From NCBI GenBank assembly GCA_027531145.1, contig JAPZRF010000034.1:62001-126000 (forward strand): a stretch of DNA of 64,000 bases. Direction: 5' to 3'. Both the position numbers and the translations under genes were made by a program. This document shows positions 7,904-18,301 of the stretch, piece by piece. Position 1 is the stretch's first letter; every line of letters begins with the position of its first letter. The DNA comes from Brevundimonas sp. (GTDB lineage Bacteria; Pseudomonadota; Alphaproteobacteria; Caulobacterales; Caulobacteraceae). The notes under the pieces are model-generated. The model had not been told where the DNA came from. It did no database searches and was given only the letters and a program-made list of their open reading frames with translations.

Positions 7904-8850
7904 ACGCGCCCCACGTCCCTGTCCTGCTGGCCGAGGTGATCGAGGCGCTGGCCCCCGCGCCCGGCGAGCTGATCATCGACGCCACCTTCGGTGCCGGTGG
8001 CTATTCGCAGGCCCTGCTCGCTCGCGGTGCCGAGGTCATCGGGCTGGACCGCGACCCGACCGTGGCTCTGCACGCCGCGGCCTTGGCGGCGGACTTTCCG
8101 GAGCGTTTCCGGCTGGTGCGCACGCCCTTCTCCGGCCTCGCGAAAGCCTTCGCCGACAGCGGCCGGCCGCGGCTGGACGGGGCGGTGTTCGACATCGGCG
8201 TGTCGTCGATGCAGCTGGACGAGGCCGAGCGTGGCTTCTCCTTCCTCCGCGACGGGCCGCTGGACATGCGCATGTCCGGCGAGGGGCCGAGCGCCGCCGA
8301 AATCGTCAACGGCTGGGATCACGGGCCCATGGCCCACATCTTCAAGCAGTATGGCGAGGAGCGGCAGTCCGGGCGTATTGCCTCGGCCATCCTGCGCCGT
8401 CGCGTCGAGCGGCCCTTCACCCGCACTCTCGACCTGGCCGAGACCATCGAGGCGGTGGTCGGCGGCCGGCGCGGCGCGCCGATCCACCCGGCCACCCGGG
8501 TGTTCCAGGCCCTGCGCATCGCCGTCAATGACGAGCTGGGAGAGCTGGAGGAGGGGCTGGCCGCGGCTGAGGCGGCGCTGGCGCCCGGCGGCCGGCTGGC
8601 GGTAGTGACCTTCCATTCGCTCGAGGACCGCATCGTCAAGCGCTTCCTGGCGGAGCGCAGCGGCCATACGTCCGGCGCCTCGCGCCATGCCCCCGCGGCC
8701 AAGGTCCCGCCGCCGCCCAGCTTCACCCTGCAGTTCAGGGGCGTGCGCGAGGCCGGCCAGGCGGAACGGGCGGCCAATCCGAGGGCTCGCTCGGCGCGGC
8801 TGCGCGCGGCGGTGCGCACCGGAGCTCCGGCGTGGAAGGCGGCCGCATGA
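7900..8850 (+). CDS. rsmH: 16S rRNA (cytosine1402-N4)-methyltransferase RsmH
   Basis: RsmH methylates C1402 of 16S rRNA using SAM. The protein has 316 residues from ATG 7900, opening with [13 protein letters not shown], the family N-terminal signature. The SAM-binding loop is [10 protein letters not shown], and the acidic end of the next strand is [26 protein letters not shown] and [16 protein letters not shown] are further family motifs. It overlaps mraZ and ftsL by ATGA, so translation is probably coupled. Confidence 0.97.
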   Translation: MNAPHVPVLLAEVIEALAPAPGELIIDATFGAGGYSQALLARGAEVIGLDRDPTVALHAAALAADFPERFRLVRTPFSGLAKAFADSGRPRLDGAVFDIGVSSMQLDEAERGFSFLRDGPLDMRMSGEGPSAAEIVNGWDHGPMAHIFKQYGEERQSGRIASAILRRRVERPFTRTLDLAETIEAVVGGRRGAPIHPATRVFQALRIAVNDELGELEEGLAAAEAALAPGGRLAVVTFHSLEDRIVKRFLAERSGHTSGASRHAPAAKVPPPPSFTLQFRGVREAGQAERAANPRARSARLRAAVRTGAPAWKAAA

Positions 8851-9230
8851 GCGCTGTCGTGAGCGCCCTCGGCTCCGGCCTGAAGCGCGTGTTCGACCTC
8901 AAGCTGCGCGGCATCCGGATCGTCGAGATCATCGGCGTGGTGCTGGTCGCGGTGCTGGTGCTGTCGGTCTATGTCGCCAAGGCGGCGGCGGCGCGCCAGA
9001 GCGCCAGCATCGCGGCTCTGGAGCGCGAGATCGCCGAGAATGACGCGCGCGTGCGCCTTCTGCGCGCCGAGGCGGCCCGGCTGGAGAGCCCGGCGCGCCT
9101 CGAGGCCCTGTCGCGGCAGGCCGGGCTGGTCCCGGCGGACGCCAACCAGGTAGTGCCCGAGGCCCGCCTGCCGGAGCTGGCCGAGCCGGCCCGGGTCGTG
9201 GTCCTGCCGGAAGGGGAGGTGACGCGATGA
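8847..9230 (+). CDS. ftsL: Cell division protein FtsL
   Basis: This is a 127-residue bitopic protein with a single membrane segment (about residues 26-46, [19 protein letters not shown]) and a periplasmic coiled coil (about 50-90, with repeated Ala/Leu/Arg heptads). FtsL joins FtsQ and FtsB in the divisome and helps activate FtsWI. Sequence is poorly conserved in this family. Position between rsmH and ftsI, size and topology make the call. Start ATG 8847 overlaps the rsmH stop. Confidence 0.88.
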   Translation: MSAVVSALGSGLKRVFDLKLRGIRIVEIIGVVLVAVLVLSVYVAKAAAARQSASIAALEREIAENDARVRLLRAEAARLESPARLEALSRQAGLVPADANQVVPEARLPELAEPARVVVLPEGEVTR

Positions 9231-10957
9231 GCGTTCAGGACCCCCGCTTCGACCTGTATCGCCGCGCCGCCGCGCCCGCCCTAGGCCCCCTGTGGCGGCG
9301 CGTGGTCCACTCGATCTGGTCGATCGAGCATGCCTTCGAGCGCGCCCGCGCCGACGCCAGGCCCGAGGAAGACACGCGGGTGCGCATCTCGCTTGTCTTT
9401 CTCCTCTTCTGTACCGTGTTTGCCTTGCTGGCGGCGGGGGCGACCTGGGCAGCCCTGTTCCGCGGCGAGGTTCCCCGCTTCAGCGGCGGCGCGGCGGTCC
9501 TGGCCCGCGGCGACCTGACCGACCGCAACGGCCTGCTGCTGGCGGCGAACCTTCCGCACTACGCCGCCTACATCGATCCGGCCGAGGTGTGGGATCGCGA
9601 GCACGCGGCGCAGGAGATTCGCGGTGCCTTGCCGCGCATCCCGGCCGCGCAACTGGCGGAGGCGCTGTACGGGGATCGCCGCCAGATCGTCGCTACCGGC
9701 CTGACCCCGACGGAGCGCCGGCAACTGCATGCCCTCGGTCTCGGCGGCCTGTCGTTCGAGGCGCAGGACCGCCGCGTCTATCCGCTGGGTGCCTCGGCGG
9801 CGCATCTGATCGGCTTCGCCGACACCGGCGGTCGCGGCGTGGCCGGGGCAGAGCTGGCCTTCGACGATGCCGTGCGCGCAGCCGGTGCCTCCGGCGGCAG
9901 CGTGCCCCTGTCGATCGATCTGCGCGTCCAGGGCGTAGTCGAGGCCGAGCTGCGTCAGGCGGTCGAGGACAGTCATGCCGAGGCCGGGGTGGCCATGGTG
10001 GTCGATGCCAAGACCGGCGAGGTGTTGGGCATGGCCAGCTACCCGACGTTCGACCCGGCGCACCGGGACCGGGCCTCGGCGGGCGCGACCCTGAACCGGG
10101 CCGTATCGGCCCACTACGAGATGGGCTCGGTGTTCAAGAGCTTCGTCGTGGCAGCCGGGCTGGAGACCGGGGCAGCCGATGTGAACACCCCGTTCGACGC
10201 TTCAGACCCGCTGATGGTCGGGCGCCGCCGCATCACGGACCACCACGCCCAGAACCGCATCATGACGCTGGAGGAGGTGTTCCTGCACTCCTCCAACATC
10301 GGCACCTCGCGCCTGGCCATCGACATGGGCCCGGAAGTGATGCGCGACTTCTACGATCGCTTTGGCTTGCTCCGCGCTGCGCCGATAGAATTGAAGGAGT
10401 CGGCCGCGCCGGTGCCGCCCCGTAACTGGTCGAACGACACCCTGGCGTCGCTGTCGTTCGGCTACGCCATAATGATCACCCCGGCCCAGATGGTCGCGGC
10501 GACCGCCGCCCTGGTCAACGGCGGGATCTACCGGCCCCTGTCGCTGCGCCGCGGCGGAGCCGGCGTGGAGGGGCGGCGGATCATCTCGGAGCGGACCTCC
10601 GCCACCATGCGCGACCTGATGCGCGCCAATGTGCTGCGTGGGTCCGGAACGCACGCCGACGCCCCGGGCCTGCGGGTTGGCGGCAAGACCGGCTCGACCA
10701 ACAAGTTTGTCAATGGTCGCTACGATCCAGCCCATGGCATCGGTGTCTTTGTCGGCGCGTTCCCCGCGGACGGACCGGCCGACGCCCGCCGCTATGTGGT
10801 GTTCGTGCTCATCGACGAGCCGCGCAGCCTCCAGCGCACCGGCGGCATTGTCGCCGCGCCGGCGGTTGGCCGCATCGCCGACCGCATCGCGCCGTTCGTC
10901 CAGGTCGAGCGTCGCTTCGATCCGGCCTCGCGCGCCGTGGCGGAGGTCCGGCCATGA
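9227..10957 (+). CDS. ftsI: Division-specific peptidoglycan transpeptidase FtsI (PBP3)
   Basis: FtsI crosslinks septal peptidoglycan. The protein has 576 residues with a cytoplasmic N-terminus, one membrane segment (about 58-80), a pedestal domain and a transpeptidase domain. The active-site motifs are present: SVFK (Ser about 301), SSN in FLHSSNIGTSRL, and KTG in GGKTGSTNKFVNG. It partners with FtsW, encoded downstream. ATGA overlaps link it to ftsL and murE. Confidence 0.97.
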   Translation: MSVQDPRFDLYRRAAAPALGPLWRRVVHSIWSIEHAFERARADARPEEDTRVRISLVFLLFCTVFALLAAGATWAALFRGEVPRFSGGAAVLARGDLTDRNGLLLAANLPHYAAYIDPAEVWDREHAAQEIRGALPRIPAAQLAEALYGDRRQIVATGLTPTERRQLHALGLGGLSFEAQDRRVYPLGASAAHLIGFADTGGRGVAGAELAFDDAVRAAGASGGSVPLSIDLRVQGVVEAELRQAVEDSHAEAGVAMVVDAKTGEVLGMASYPTFDPAHRDRASAGATLNRAVSAHYEMGSVFKSFVVAAGLETGAADVNTPFDASDPLMVGRRRITDHHAQNRIMTLEEVFLHSSNIGTSRLAIDMGPEVMRDFYDRFGLLRAAPIELKESAAPVPPRNWSNDTLASLSFGYAIMITPAQMVAATAALVNGGIYRPLSLRRGGAGVEGRRIISERTSATMRDLMRANVLRGSGTHADAPGLRVGGKTGSTNKFVNGRYDPAHGIGVFVGAFPADGPADARRYVVFVLIDEPRSLQRTGGIVAAPAVGRIADRIAPFVQVERRFDPASRAVAEVRP

Positions 10958-12411
10958 GCGCGCCCGGCATCCGCCTGTCCGATCTGATGCGCCGGGAAGT
11001 GCCGGCGGACCCGGTCATCACCGGCGTCACCGCCGACAGCCGCAAGGTCCAGCCCGGCGTGCTGTTCGCCGCCCTGCCGGGACAGCAGGCCGACGGTCGG
11101 GCCTTCATCCCCCAGGCCCTGGCCCAGGGTGCCGCCGCCATCCTCGCCCCGACGGACACCCCGGGCGAGGCGGCCCCGGTGCTGGTCACCTCGCTCGATG
11201 TGCGCCGGGCCTACGCCCTCGCCGCGCGCGGCTTCTACGGGGCCCAGCCCCGCGTCTGCGTGGCCGTGACGGGGACCAACGGCAAGACGTCGGTGGCCGG
11301 CTTCTGTCGCCAGATCTGGGCGCGTCAGGGCCACAACGCCGCCAGCATGGGCACGCTCGGGGTGGTCGCGCAGCGCGGGGCCGACATGCACAGCCTGACA
11401 GGCCCCGGCCTCACCAGCCCCGACGCCGGCGAGGCGGCGCGGTTGCTATCGGCCCTCGCCGAGGGCGGGGTCACCCACCTGGCGCTCGAGGCCTCGTCGC
11501 ACGGCATCGACCAGCGCCGTCTGGACGGGGTGTCCCTGAGCGCCGCCGGATTCACCAACCTTACCCAGGACCACCTCGACTACCACGGCGACATGGCCAG
11601 CTACCGGGCGGCCAAGCTGCGCCTGTTCGACACCCTGCTGCCGCGCGGCCGCTCGGCGGTGTTGAACGCCGACAGCGACGCCTACTCCGCCTTCGCTGCG
11701 GCCGGAATCATGTCCGGCGTGTCGGTGTTCGGGGTGGGCGAGCGCGGCCGCGAACTGACCCTGATCGACCGGACCCCGACGCCCGAAGGGCAGCGCCTGA
11801 CCCTCGACGTGCGCGGTGCGCGGTGCGAGATTCTGCTGCCGCTGGCGGGTGCCTTCCAGGCCTCGAACGCCCTCGTCGCCGCCGGCCTCTGCATCGCCGC
11901 CGGCGAGGCACCGGATGCGGTGCTGGCCGCGCTCGCGCATCTCGAGGGGGCCGAGGGCCGCCTGCAGCGCATCGGGGCGAGCCGCCATGGCGGGGAAGCC
12001 TTTGTCGACTACGCCCACACCCCGGACGGTCTCGAGACGGTGCTGAAGGCCCTGCGACCGCACGCGCAGGGTCGGCTGATTGTGGTCTTCGGGGCCGGCG
12101 GCGACCGCGACCGCGGCAAACGCCCGCTGATGGGCGGCATCGCCGCCCGGCTGGCGGACATCGCGATTGTCACCGACGACAATCCGCGCTCCGAGGACCC
12201 GGCGGCCATCCGCGCCGAGGTGCGGGCCGGCTGCCCCGAGGCCCTGGAGATCGGCGACCGCCGAGGGGCCATCCGCCATGCCGTCGGCCTGTTGCGCGAA
12301 GGAGATGTGGTCGTTGTCGCCGGAAAAGGGCATGAGCAGGGGCAGATCGTCGGGGCGACCGTGCACCCGTTCGACGATGCCACCGAAGTGAAGAACGCTC
12401 TGGAAGATTGA
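10954..12411 (+). CDS. murE: UDP-MurNAc-L-Ala-D-Glu:meso-diaminopimelate ligase
   Basis: MurE adds the third residue of the peptidoglycan stem peptide. The 485-residue protein has the ATP loop TGTNGKTS, the substrate segment LTGPGLTSPD, EASSHGIDQRRLDGV, and DNPRSEDP. The DNPR motif is the known marker of meso-DAP-specific MurE. The C-terminal domain has FGAGGDRDRGKRPLMG. The start overlaps the ftsI stop by ATGA. Confidence 0.97.
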   Translation: MSAPGIRLSDLMRREVPADPVITGVTADSRKVQPGVLFAALPGQQADGRAFIPQALAQGAAAILAPTDTPGEAAPVLVTSLDVRRAYALAARGFYGAQPRVCVAVTGTNGKTSVAGFCRQIWARQGHNAASMGTLGVVAQRGADMHSLTGPGLTSPDAGEAARLLSALAEGGVTHLALEASSHGIDQRRLDGVSLSAAGFTNLTQDHLDYHGDMASYRAAKLRLFDTLLPRGRSAVLNADSDAYSAFAAAGIMSGVSVFGVGERGRELTLIDRTPTPEGQRLTLDVRGARCEILLPLAGAFQASNALVAAGLCIAAGEAPDAVLAALAHLEGAEGRLQRIGASRHGGEAFVDYAHTPDGLETVLKALRPHAQGRLIVVFGAGGDRDRGKRPLMGGIAARLADIAIVTDDNPRSEDPAAIRAEVRAGCPEALEIGDRRGAIRHAVGLLREGDVVVVAGKGHEQGQIVGATVHPFDDATEVKNALED

Positions 12412-12413
12412 CC

Positions 12414-13829
12414 ATGGCTGATCGCGCCCCACCACTGTGGACGGCCCAGGATATCGCCCAGGCGGTCGAGGGCCGCATCGAGGGCGGGATCTTCGCCGCC
12501 TCCGGCGTCGGCTACAATTCGAAGGAAATCCGGCCGGGCGACCTGTTTGTGGCGCTGAAGGGCGCGCGCGACGGTCATGACTTCGCCGCCGGTGCCTTCG
12601 CCGCCGGCGCCGCCGGGGCGCTGGTCGAGCGGCCGGTCGAGGGCGGGCCCTGCATCGTCGTCGATGACACCCAGAAGGCGCTGGAGCGCCTTGGTGCCGC
12701 GGCGCGCGACCGGGCCCCGCACGTGCGCCGCGGGGCCGTGACCGGCTCGGTCGGCAAGACTGGCGTGACCCAGGCGATAAAGGCCGGGCTGGATCTGGCC
12801 GGGCCGGCCCATGCGTCCATCAAGAGCTACAACAACCATATCGGCGTGCCCCTGACCCTGTCCCGCATGGCCGAGACCGTCGAGCGGGCGGTGTTCGAGA
12901 TCGGCATGAACGCGCCGGGCGAGATCGCGCCCCTGTCGCATATGGTCCAGCCGCACGCCGCCTGTGTCACCACGGTCGGACCGGTGCACATCGAGGCCTT
13001 CGACGACGGTGAGGCCGGGGTGGCGCGCGAGAAGGCGGCCATCTTCGCCGGTCTCGGCCCGGGCGGGGTGGCGGTGGTCAACGGCGACATCGTCTGGGAG
13101 CCGCTGCTGCGCCAGGCGGCGCTGCACTTTGGGGCGCGTGTGGTCACTTTCGGATCGGCGGCGGAGCATGACGCGCGCCTGATCGATTTCCGGGCCGAAG
13201 GGGAAGGTGCGCGCCTCATCGCGGAGGTCTGGGGCCGCACCCACGTCTTCACTCTGAGACAGTCGGGCTTCCACTGGGGGCTAAACAGCCTGGCGGTGAT
13301 CCTGATGCTGGACGCCCTCGATGTGCCGGTCGAGCTGGCCCTGCAGGCGCTGGCGGACTTCCAGCCGCTGTCGGGGCGGGGGCAGAGCCGCACCGTGCGC
13401 ATTGCCGGCGGTGCCTTCACCCTGATCGACGAGAGCTACAACGCCAACCCCTTGTCGATGGCAGCGGGCTTTACCAATCTCGCCGCGCGCGACGTCGGGC
13501 GCGGCCGCCGGGTGCTGGTGCTGAGCGACATGCTGGAGCTGGGCGACCAGTCGCGCGCCCTTCACCAGGGGCTGGCCGCAGCGATCGACGCCGCCGGGCT
13601 CGATGTGGTGCACGCCGCCGGCCCGGAGATGCGCGCCATGTACGAGGCCCTGCGCCCCGAGCGCCGCGGCGTCTGGGCCGCCACGGCGGCGGAGCTGGCC
13701 GAGCAGGTCGAGACGCTGGTGCAGCCAGGCGACTTGGTCATGGTCAAGGGATCGAACGGATCAAGGGCCTCGCTGGTCGCCGCCGCCCTGGCGGACCTTG
13801 AGCGGCGGCTGGACCTGTCGGAGGGCTGA
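12414..13829 (+). CDS. murF: UDP-MurNAc-tripeptide:D-Ala-D-Ala ligase
   Basis: MurF adds D-Ala-D-Ala to complete the cytoplasmic pentapeptide. ATG 12414 is preferred over an overlapping TTG at 12408, giving 471 residues. Motifs are the P-loop [28 protein letters not shown] and [11 protein letters not shown], all typical of MurF. It lies 2 bases after murE and 7 bases before mraY. Confidence 0.96.
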   Translation: MADRAPPLWTAQDIAQAVEGRIEGGIFAASGVGYNSKEIRPGDLFVALKGARDGHDFAAGAFAAGAAGALVERPVEGGPCIVVDDTQKALERLGAAARDRAPHVRRGAVTGSVGKTGVTQAIKAGLDLAGPAHASIKSYNNHIGVPLTLSRMAETVERAVFEIGMNAPGEIAPLSHMVQPHAACVTTVGPVHIEAFDDGEAGVAREKAAIFAGLGPGGVAVVNGDIVWEPLLRQAALHFGARVVTFGSAAEHDARLIDFRAEGEGARLIAEVWGRTHVFTLRQSGFHWGLNSLAVILMLDALDVPVELALQALADFQPLSGRGQSRTVRIAGGAFTLIDESYNANPLSMAAGFTNLAARDVGRGRRVLVLSDMLELGDQSRALHQGLAAAIDAAGLDVVHAAGPEMRAMYEALRPERRGVWAATAAELAEQVETLVQPGDLVMVKGSNGSRASLVAAALADLERRLDLSEG

Positions 13830-13836
13830 GGGGCCG

Positions 13837-14946
13837 ATGTTCTATCTGCTGTATCTCTACTTTGCGGATGTCGCGCAGGATTATCCGCTGCTGAACCTGA
13901 TCCAGTACCAGACGGTGCGGGTCGGGCTGGCGACAGCGACGGCGCTGATTGTGGCGGTGGCCATGGGCAGCCGCTTCATCGCGTGGATGCGGGTAAAGCA
14001 GGGCAAGGGCCAGCCGATCCGCGAGGACGGTCCGGTCAGCCACCTGTCCAAGGTCGGCACCCCGACCATGGGCGGGCTGATGATCCTCGCCGGCATCGCC
14101 GTGGCGGTGTTCCTGTGGGGTGACCTGACCAGTCCCTACATCTGGATCGTCTCCTTCGTGACCGCGGCCTATGCGGTGCTGGGCTTCGTCGACGACTACG
14201 CCAAGGTGACCAAACAGTCCTCGGCCGGCCTGACCTCGCGCCAGAAGCTGGCGGCCCAGACGGTGGTGGCGGTGATCGCCGGGACCCTGACCGTGCTGTG
14301 GATGTATGCCTCGCCGACCTCGCCCAACCTCGAGACCTCGATCGCCTTCCCGTTCTTCAAGGCGGTGCTGCTGAACATCGGCTGGTTCTATGTGCTTTTC
14401 GCCGCCTTCACGATCGTCGGCTTCTCCAACGCCGTGAACCTGACCGACGGGCTCGACGGCCTGGCGACGGTGCCGGTGATGATGGCCGCCGGAGCGTTCG
14501 GCGTGATCTCCTACCTGGTCGGCAACTTCCTGTTCTCCGACTATCTGCAGGTCCACCACGTGCCGGGTGCCGGAGAGCTGGCGGTCTTCTGCGGTGCCAT
14601 CATCGGCGCGGGCGCTGGCTTTCTCTGGTACAACGCCCCGCCGGCGAGGATCTTCATGGGCGACACCGGCTCGCTGGCGCTGGGCGGTGCCCTCGGTGCC
14701 ATCGCCGTGGCCACCAAGCATGAGCTGGTGCTGGGCATCGTCGGCGGCTTGTTCGTCATCGAGGCCCTCTCGGTCATGATCCAGGTCGGGTACTTCAAGG
14801 CCACAGGCAAGCGGGTCTTCCTGATGGCCCCGATCCACCATCACTTCGAGAAGATGGGCTGGCCGGAACCGACCGTGGTGATCCGCTTCTGGATCGTCGC
14901 CGGAATGCTGGCCCTGATCGGGCTGTCGACGCTCAAGCTGCGATGA
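13837..14946 (+). CDS. mraY: Phospho-MurNAc-pentapeptide translocase MraY
   Basis: MraY transfers phospho-MurNAc-pentapeptide to undecaprenyl phosphate, forming lipid I. ATG 13837 gives 369 residues and about ten membrane segments. Signature segments are [10 protein letters not shown] with the catalytic Asp pair, [25 protein letters not shown], and the HHHFEKMGW loop that binds the uridine substrate. It is in the same operon as murF and murD. Confidence 0.97.
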   Translation: MFYLLYLYFADVAQDYPLLNLIQYQTVRVGLATATALIVAVAMGSRFIAWMRVKQGKGQPIREDGPVSHLSKVGTPTMGGLMILAGIAVAVFLWGDLTSPYIWIVSFVTAAYAVLGFVDDYAKVTKQSSAGLTSRQKLAAQTVVAVIAGTLTVLWMYASPTSPNLETSIAFPFFKAVLLNIGWFYVLFAAFTIVGFSNAVNLTDGLDGLATVPVMMAAGAFGVISYLVGNFLFSDYLQVHHVPGAGELAVFCGAIIGAGAGFLWYNAPPARIFMGDTGSLALGGALGAIAVATKHELVLGIVGGLFVIEALSVMIQVGYFKATGKRVFLMAPIHHHFEKMGWPEPTVVIRFWIVAGMLALIGLSTLKLR

Positions 14947-16334
14947 TCCCCGTCCCTGGCCTTGCAGGGCGCCGCGTGGCGGTGTTCGGCCTCGGACGGT
15001 CGGGCATGGCGGCGGCGCGGGCCCTGAAGGCCGGCGGGGCCATCCCGGTGCTCTGGGACGATGGCGTATCCGGCCGACTACAGGCCGAGGCCGAGGGGTT
15101 CGAGGTCGAGGACCTCGCCCGCGCCGAATGGCCCGGTTTTGCGGCGCTGGTGCTGTCGCCCGGCCTGCCCCTGACCCATCCGGTGCCGCACTGGAGCGTG
15201 ACCCGGGCCCGGGCCGCCGGGGTCGAGGTGATCGGCGACATCGAGCTGTTCGCCCGTGCCATTGTCGCCCTGCCCGAGGGGGCGCGGCCGAAGGTCGTGG
15301 GCATCACCGGCACCAACGGCAAGTCGACGACCACGGCCCTGCTCGGCTGGGTGCTGAAGCAGGCCGGGCTCAAGACCCACGTTGGCGGCAATATCGGAAT
15401 CGGCGTGCTGGCCCTGCCCGCGCCGACGCCGGGCGCGGTCTATGTTCTGGAGGTGTCCAGCTACCAGCTCGACCTAACCACCAGCTTCGCTCCGGATGTG
15501 GCGATCCTGACCAACATCACTCCGGACCACCTCGACCGGCACGGCGGGATGGACGGCTATGTTGCGGCCAAGGCCCGACTGTTCCAGGCGCTCGCCCCCG
15601 GGGCGACGGCGCTGGTCGGGGTGGACGAACCGGAGACGCGGGCCGTGGCGGAGGCGCTGGGCGAGCGGGCGGTGAGCGTGGCGACCGCTCCTTCTTCCAC
15701 AAGGGGAGAAGGAAAGATTCTCGCCGCCCCCGGGGCCCTGAACATCGACGGTCACATCATCGACCTCTCGCCCGCGCGCTCCCTGCCGGGCCGGCACAAT
15801 GCGCAGAACGCGGCCTTCGCCTTCGCCGCGGCGCGGGCGCTGGGCGTGCCCGAGGCAGCCGCGGTCAACGGCCTGCTGACTTTCCCTGGTCTCGCGCACC
15901 GGATGGAGACCATCGGCATCCTGGGCGAGGTCCGCTTCGTCAATGACTCCAAGGCCACCAACGCCGACGCGGCGCGCCAGGCCCTGGCGTCCTACGACCG
16001 GGTGTTCTGGATCGCCGGCGGGCGGGCCAAGGCTGGCGGCATCGCCGACCTGACCGACCTCTTCCCCCGCGTGACCCGGGCTTATCTGATCGGCGAGGCG
16101 GCCGGTGACTTCGCCGCTACCCTCGGCGACACTCCGCACGCAATTGCCGGCGACCTGGCCGCGGCCGTTGCCGCCGCTGCCCAGGACGCCGCCGGGGTCG
16201 GCGGGCCGCAGGTGGTATTGCTCAGCCCCGCCGCGGCCAGCTTTGACCAGTTCCCGGACTTCGAGGTGCGCGGTGAGGCCTTCCGCACCGCCGCCCTGGC
16301 GCTCGGCGCCGTTCCACCGGGAGCCTCTGCATGA
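14943..16334 (+). CDS. murD: UDP-MurNAc-L-Ala:D-Glu ligase, with an in-frame repeat insertion
   Basis: MurD adds D-glutamate to UDP-MurNAc-L-Ala. The protein has 463 residues with [13 protein letters not shown] at the N-terminal nucleotide fold, the P-loop [35 protein letters not shown], and the C-terminal [12 protein letters not shown]. Between residues of about 249 and 257 the coding sequence carries a 23-bp palindrome nearly identical to the family A repeat, encoding PSSTRGEGK. That segment probably forms a surface loop of the central domain. The frame is intact, so the enzyme is probably functional. Confidence 0.96.
   Translation: MIPVPGLAGRRVAVFGLGRSGMAAARALKAGGAIPVLWDDGVSGRLQAEAEGFEVEDLARAEWPGFAALVLSPGLPLTHPVPHWSVTRARAAGVEVIGDIELFARAIVALPEGARPKVVGITGTNGKSTTTALLGWVLKQAGLKTHVGGNIGIGVLALPAPTPGAVYVLEVSSYQLDLTTSFAPDVAILTNITPDHLDRHGGMDGYVAAKARLFQALAPGATALVGVDEPETRAVAEALGERAVSVATAPSSTRGEGKILAAPGALNIDGHIIDLSPARSLPGRHNAQNAAFAFAAARALGVPEAAAVNGLLTFPGLAHRMETIGILGEVRFVNDSKATNADAARQALASYDRVFWIAGGRAKAGGIADLTDLFPRVTRAYLIGEAAGDFAATLGDTPHAIAGDLAAAVAAAAQDAAGVGGPQVVLLSPAAASFDQFPDFEVRGEAFRTAALALGAVPPGASA
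15690..15712. repeat. Family A repeat hairpin inside murD
   Basis: The 23 bases match the head hairpin of the family A elements flanking the DUF559 gene (43.5 and 43.9 kb) at 21 of 23 positions. It keeps the murD frame open, so it is a tolerated insertion or a remnant of one. Confidence 0.65.
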
Positions 16335-17503
16335 GCACCGGCTATGCCCCGCCGTTCTCGCGCAACGATCCCAGCCCGCTGGCGCAGTGGTTCTGGACCG
16401 TCGATCGTGGCCTGCTGGGCGCGACCCTCGCCCTGATGGGTCTGGGCGTGGCGCTGTCGTTCGCCTCCAGCCCGGCGGCGATCCTCGCGGACCAGTCGAT
16501 CACCGATCCGTTCCATTATGCGTGGCGGATGATGGTGTTCACCGGCGCGGGGCTGATGGTGATGCTGACCGCCTCGCTGATGTCGCCGCGCGGGGTGCGC
16601 CGCATCGCCGTGCTGGCTCTGGTTTGCGCCATCCTGGTGATGCTGCTGCTGCCGTTCATCGGCAATGAGGTGAAGGGTGCCTCACGCTGGATCAGCTTCG
16701 GCCCTTTCAGCCTGCAGCCTTCGGAGTTCGCCAAGCCGGGCCTGATCGTCTTTGCCGCCTGGATGTTCGCCGAGAGCCAGAAGGGGCAGGGGGTGCCGGG
16801 CGTGTCGATCGCCTTCCTCGCCTATGCGGTGACGGTGGCCCTGCTACTGATCCAGCCGGACATCGGCCAGACCCTGCTGATTACCACCACCTTCATGGCC
16901 GTCTTCTTCATGGCCGGGGTGCCGTTCAAGTGGATGGCGGTGCTGATGAGTCTCGCGCTGGGCGGTATGGCCGCACTCTACGTGATTTTCGATCACGTTC
17001 GGGTCCGCGTGGCCAAGTTCATCGCTCCGAGTACGGACGGGGTGGAGCAGATTGACAAGGCCTCCGAGGCCATCCGCGCCGGCGGCCTGGTCGGCCGCGG
17101 GGTCGGCGAGGGGGTAATGAAGCGCCACGTGCCCGACCTGCACACCGACTTCATCTATTCGGTCGGGGCCGAGGAGTTCGGCCTGTTGCTGTCGCTGATC
17201 CTGATCGGCCTTTACGCCTACATCGTGCTCAAGGGCCTGCGCACGGCAATGCGCCTGACCGACCCGTTCGAGCAGACTGCGGCGGCCGGCCTGTTCATCC
17301 TCGTCGGGCTACAGGCGGCGATCAATGTGGCGGTGAACCTGAACCTGATCCCGACCAAGGGCATGACCCTGCCGTTCCTCAGCTATGGCGGCTCGTCGAT
17401 GCTGGCCATGTCGCTGACGATCGGATTCGCCCTGGCCCTGACGCGTCGCCGGCCGGGCGCCTATGAGCCCGGGCAGACGCTGGAGCGGCGGCGCATCTTT
17501 TAG
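16331..17503 (+). CDS. ftsW: Septal peptidoglycan glycosyltransferase FtsW (SEDS)
   Basis: FtsW polymerises lipid II at the septum with FtsI. The protein has 390 residues and about ten membrane segments. Family motifs include KGASRWISFGPFSLQPSEFAK and, near the C-terminus, FLSYGGSSMLAMS. It overlaps murD by ATGA. In the canonical order murG follows directly. Here about 800 bases with a two-gene minus-strand remnant intervene. Confidence 0.96.
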   Translation: MSTGYAPPFSRNDPSPLAQWFWTVDRGLLGATLALMGLGVALSFASSPAAILADQSITDPFHYAWRMMVFTGAGLMVMLTASLMSPRGVRRIAVLALVCAILVMLLLPFIGNEVKGASRWISFGPFSLQPSEFAKPGLIVFAAWMFAESQKGQGVPGVSIAFLAYAVTVALLLIQPDIGQTLLITTTFMAVFFMAGVPFKWMAVLMSLALGGMAALYVIFDHVRVRVAKFIAPSTDGVEQIDKASEAIRAGGLVGRGVGEGVMKRHVPDLHTDFIYSVGAEEFGLLLSLILIGLYAYIVLKGLRTAMRLTDPFEQTAAAGLFILVGLQAAINVAVNLNLIPTKGMTLPFLSYGGSSMLAMSLTIGFALALTRRRPGAYEPGQTLERRRIF

Positions 17504-17520
17504 GCGTCACGTCTGCGAGG

Positions 17521-17715
17521 TCAGGCGGCCGCGTCGCGTCGCTTGCGGCGGCGGGTCGTCGGGGCAGGATGTTCGGCGGTCACCAGATGACCCGCCCAGC
17601 CCGGCGGCGGCAGAAAGCGGCCGGACTTCTCCTCGCGGGTCCCGTGCTTCGCCACCTCGGCGGCGCGGCGGCCAGCCTTGAGGATGGTCTCATGATCGAG
17701 AAACATCTTGTTCAT
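17521..17715 (-). CDS. Small basic protein downstream of a zeta-toxin remnant
   Basis: The 64-residue protein has an N-terminal helix with HETILKAGRRAAEVAK and a basic tail TTRRRKRRD. Its start ATG 17715 overlaps the stop of the zeta-toxin pseudogene as ATGA, so the two formed one operon. It may be a partner or antitoxin-like protein of the toxin, but I recognise no family. Confidence 0.5.
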   Translation of the reverse strand: MNKMFLDHETILKAGRRAAEVAKHGTREEKSGRFLPPPGWAGHLVTAEHPAPTTRRRKRRDAAA

Positions 17716-18216
17716 CGCGGGCTGCGCTCTATCGGAAGGGGCGGGCCGTCGCCACCGAGGTAGACCTCCCAGCTTTCCACGAGCGGCTTGTAGACGGCCT
17801 CAAGGTATTCGAGGTGAGCGGAAAGCGGCGGCGCAGGCGCTCTTCGGGGGATGCCTTGACCGCCCTCGGCGACCCGGCGCGACGTGGGCGATCGAGTGTT
17901 CGACCGAGGGCAGGCGGATGTAGACCAGCTCGACCCGGGGGCCGGCGGCCTGCCAGTCGCGGATGCGTACCGCATGGGACCGTCTGGCGAGCGTGGTTTC
18001 CGGGATCACGTCGAGCCGCGCGGCCATCAGGGCTTCGAGCCGCTCCGGCACAAGACGGCCGGCGGCAAGGTCCCGCGTCGGGCCGTCGGGCACGCGCCGG
18101 GCCACCTCGCCCGGATTGACGAACTGGAAGGCCTGCGCCCGCTCACGCAGGAACGGGTTGAGGAAGGTTGTCTTCCCGGGCCCGTTCGGTCCGGCGAGGA
18201 GGACGAGGGTTGGCAT
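17712..18216 (-). pseudogene. Zeta-toxin-like kinase, frameshifted
   Basis: The N-terminal half (from ATG 18216) has the P-loop LLAGPNGPGKTTFLNPFL and VNPGEVARR, as in zeta toxins, which phosphorylate UDP-N-acetylglucosamine or other sugars. Homology leaves this frame after VEHSIAHV near 17876. It resumes in another frame as RRVAEGGQGIP and, after a further local disturbance near 17846-17850 and 17811-17826, as LEYLEAVYKPLVESWEVY to the stop at 17712. At least one and probably three small indels are needed, so the gene is dead unless the sequence is faulty. It lies between ftsW and murG on the opposite strand. Confidence 0.72.
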
Positions 18217-18301
18217 GGCCCCCATCCTGCACGCCCGATAGCCCCGGCCCGAAGATGGTTTCCCCGATGACGTCGGGCCGCGGCTTGGCTAGACGGGAGC
18301 G

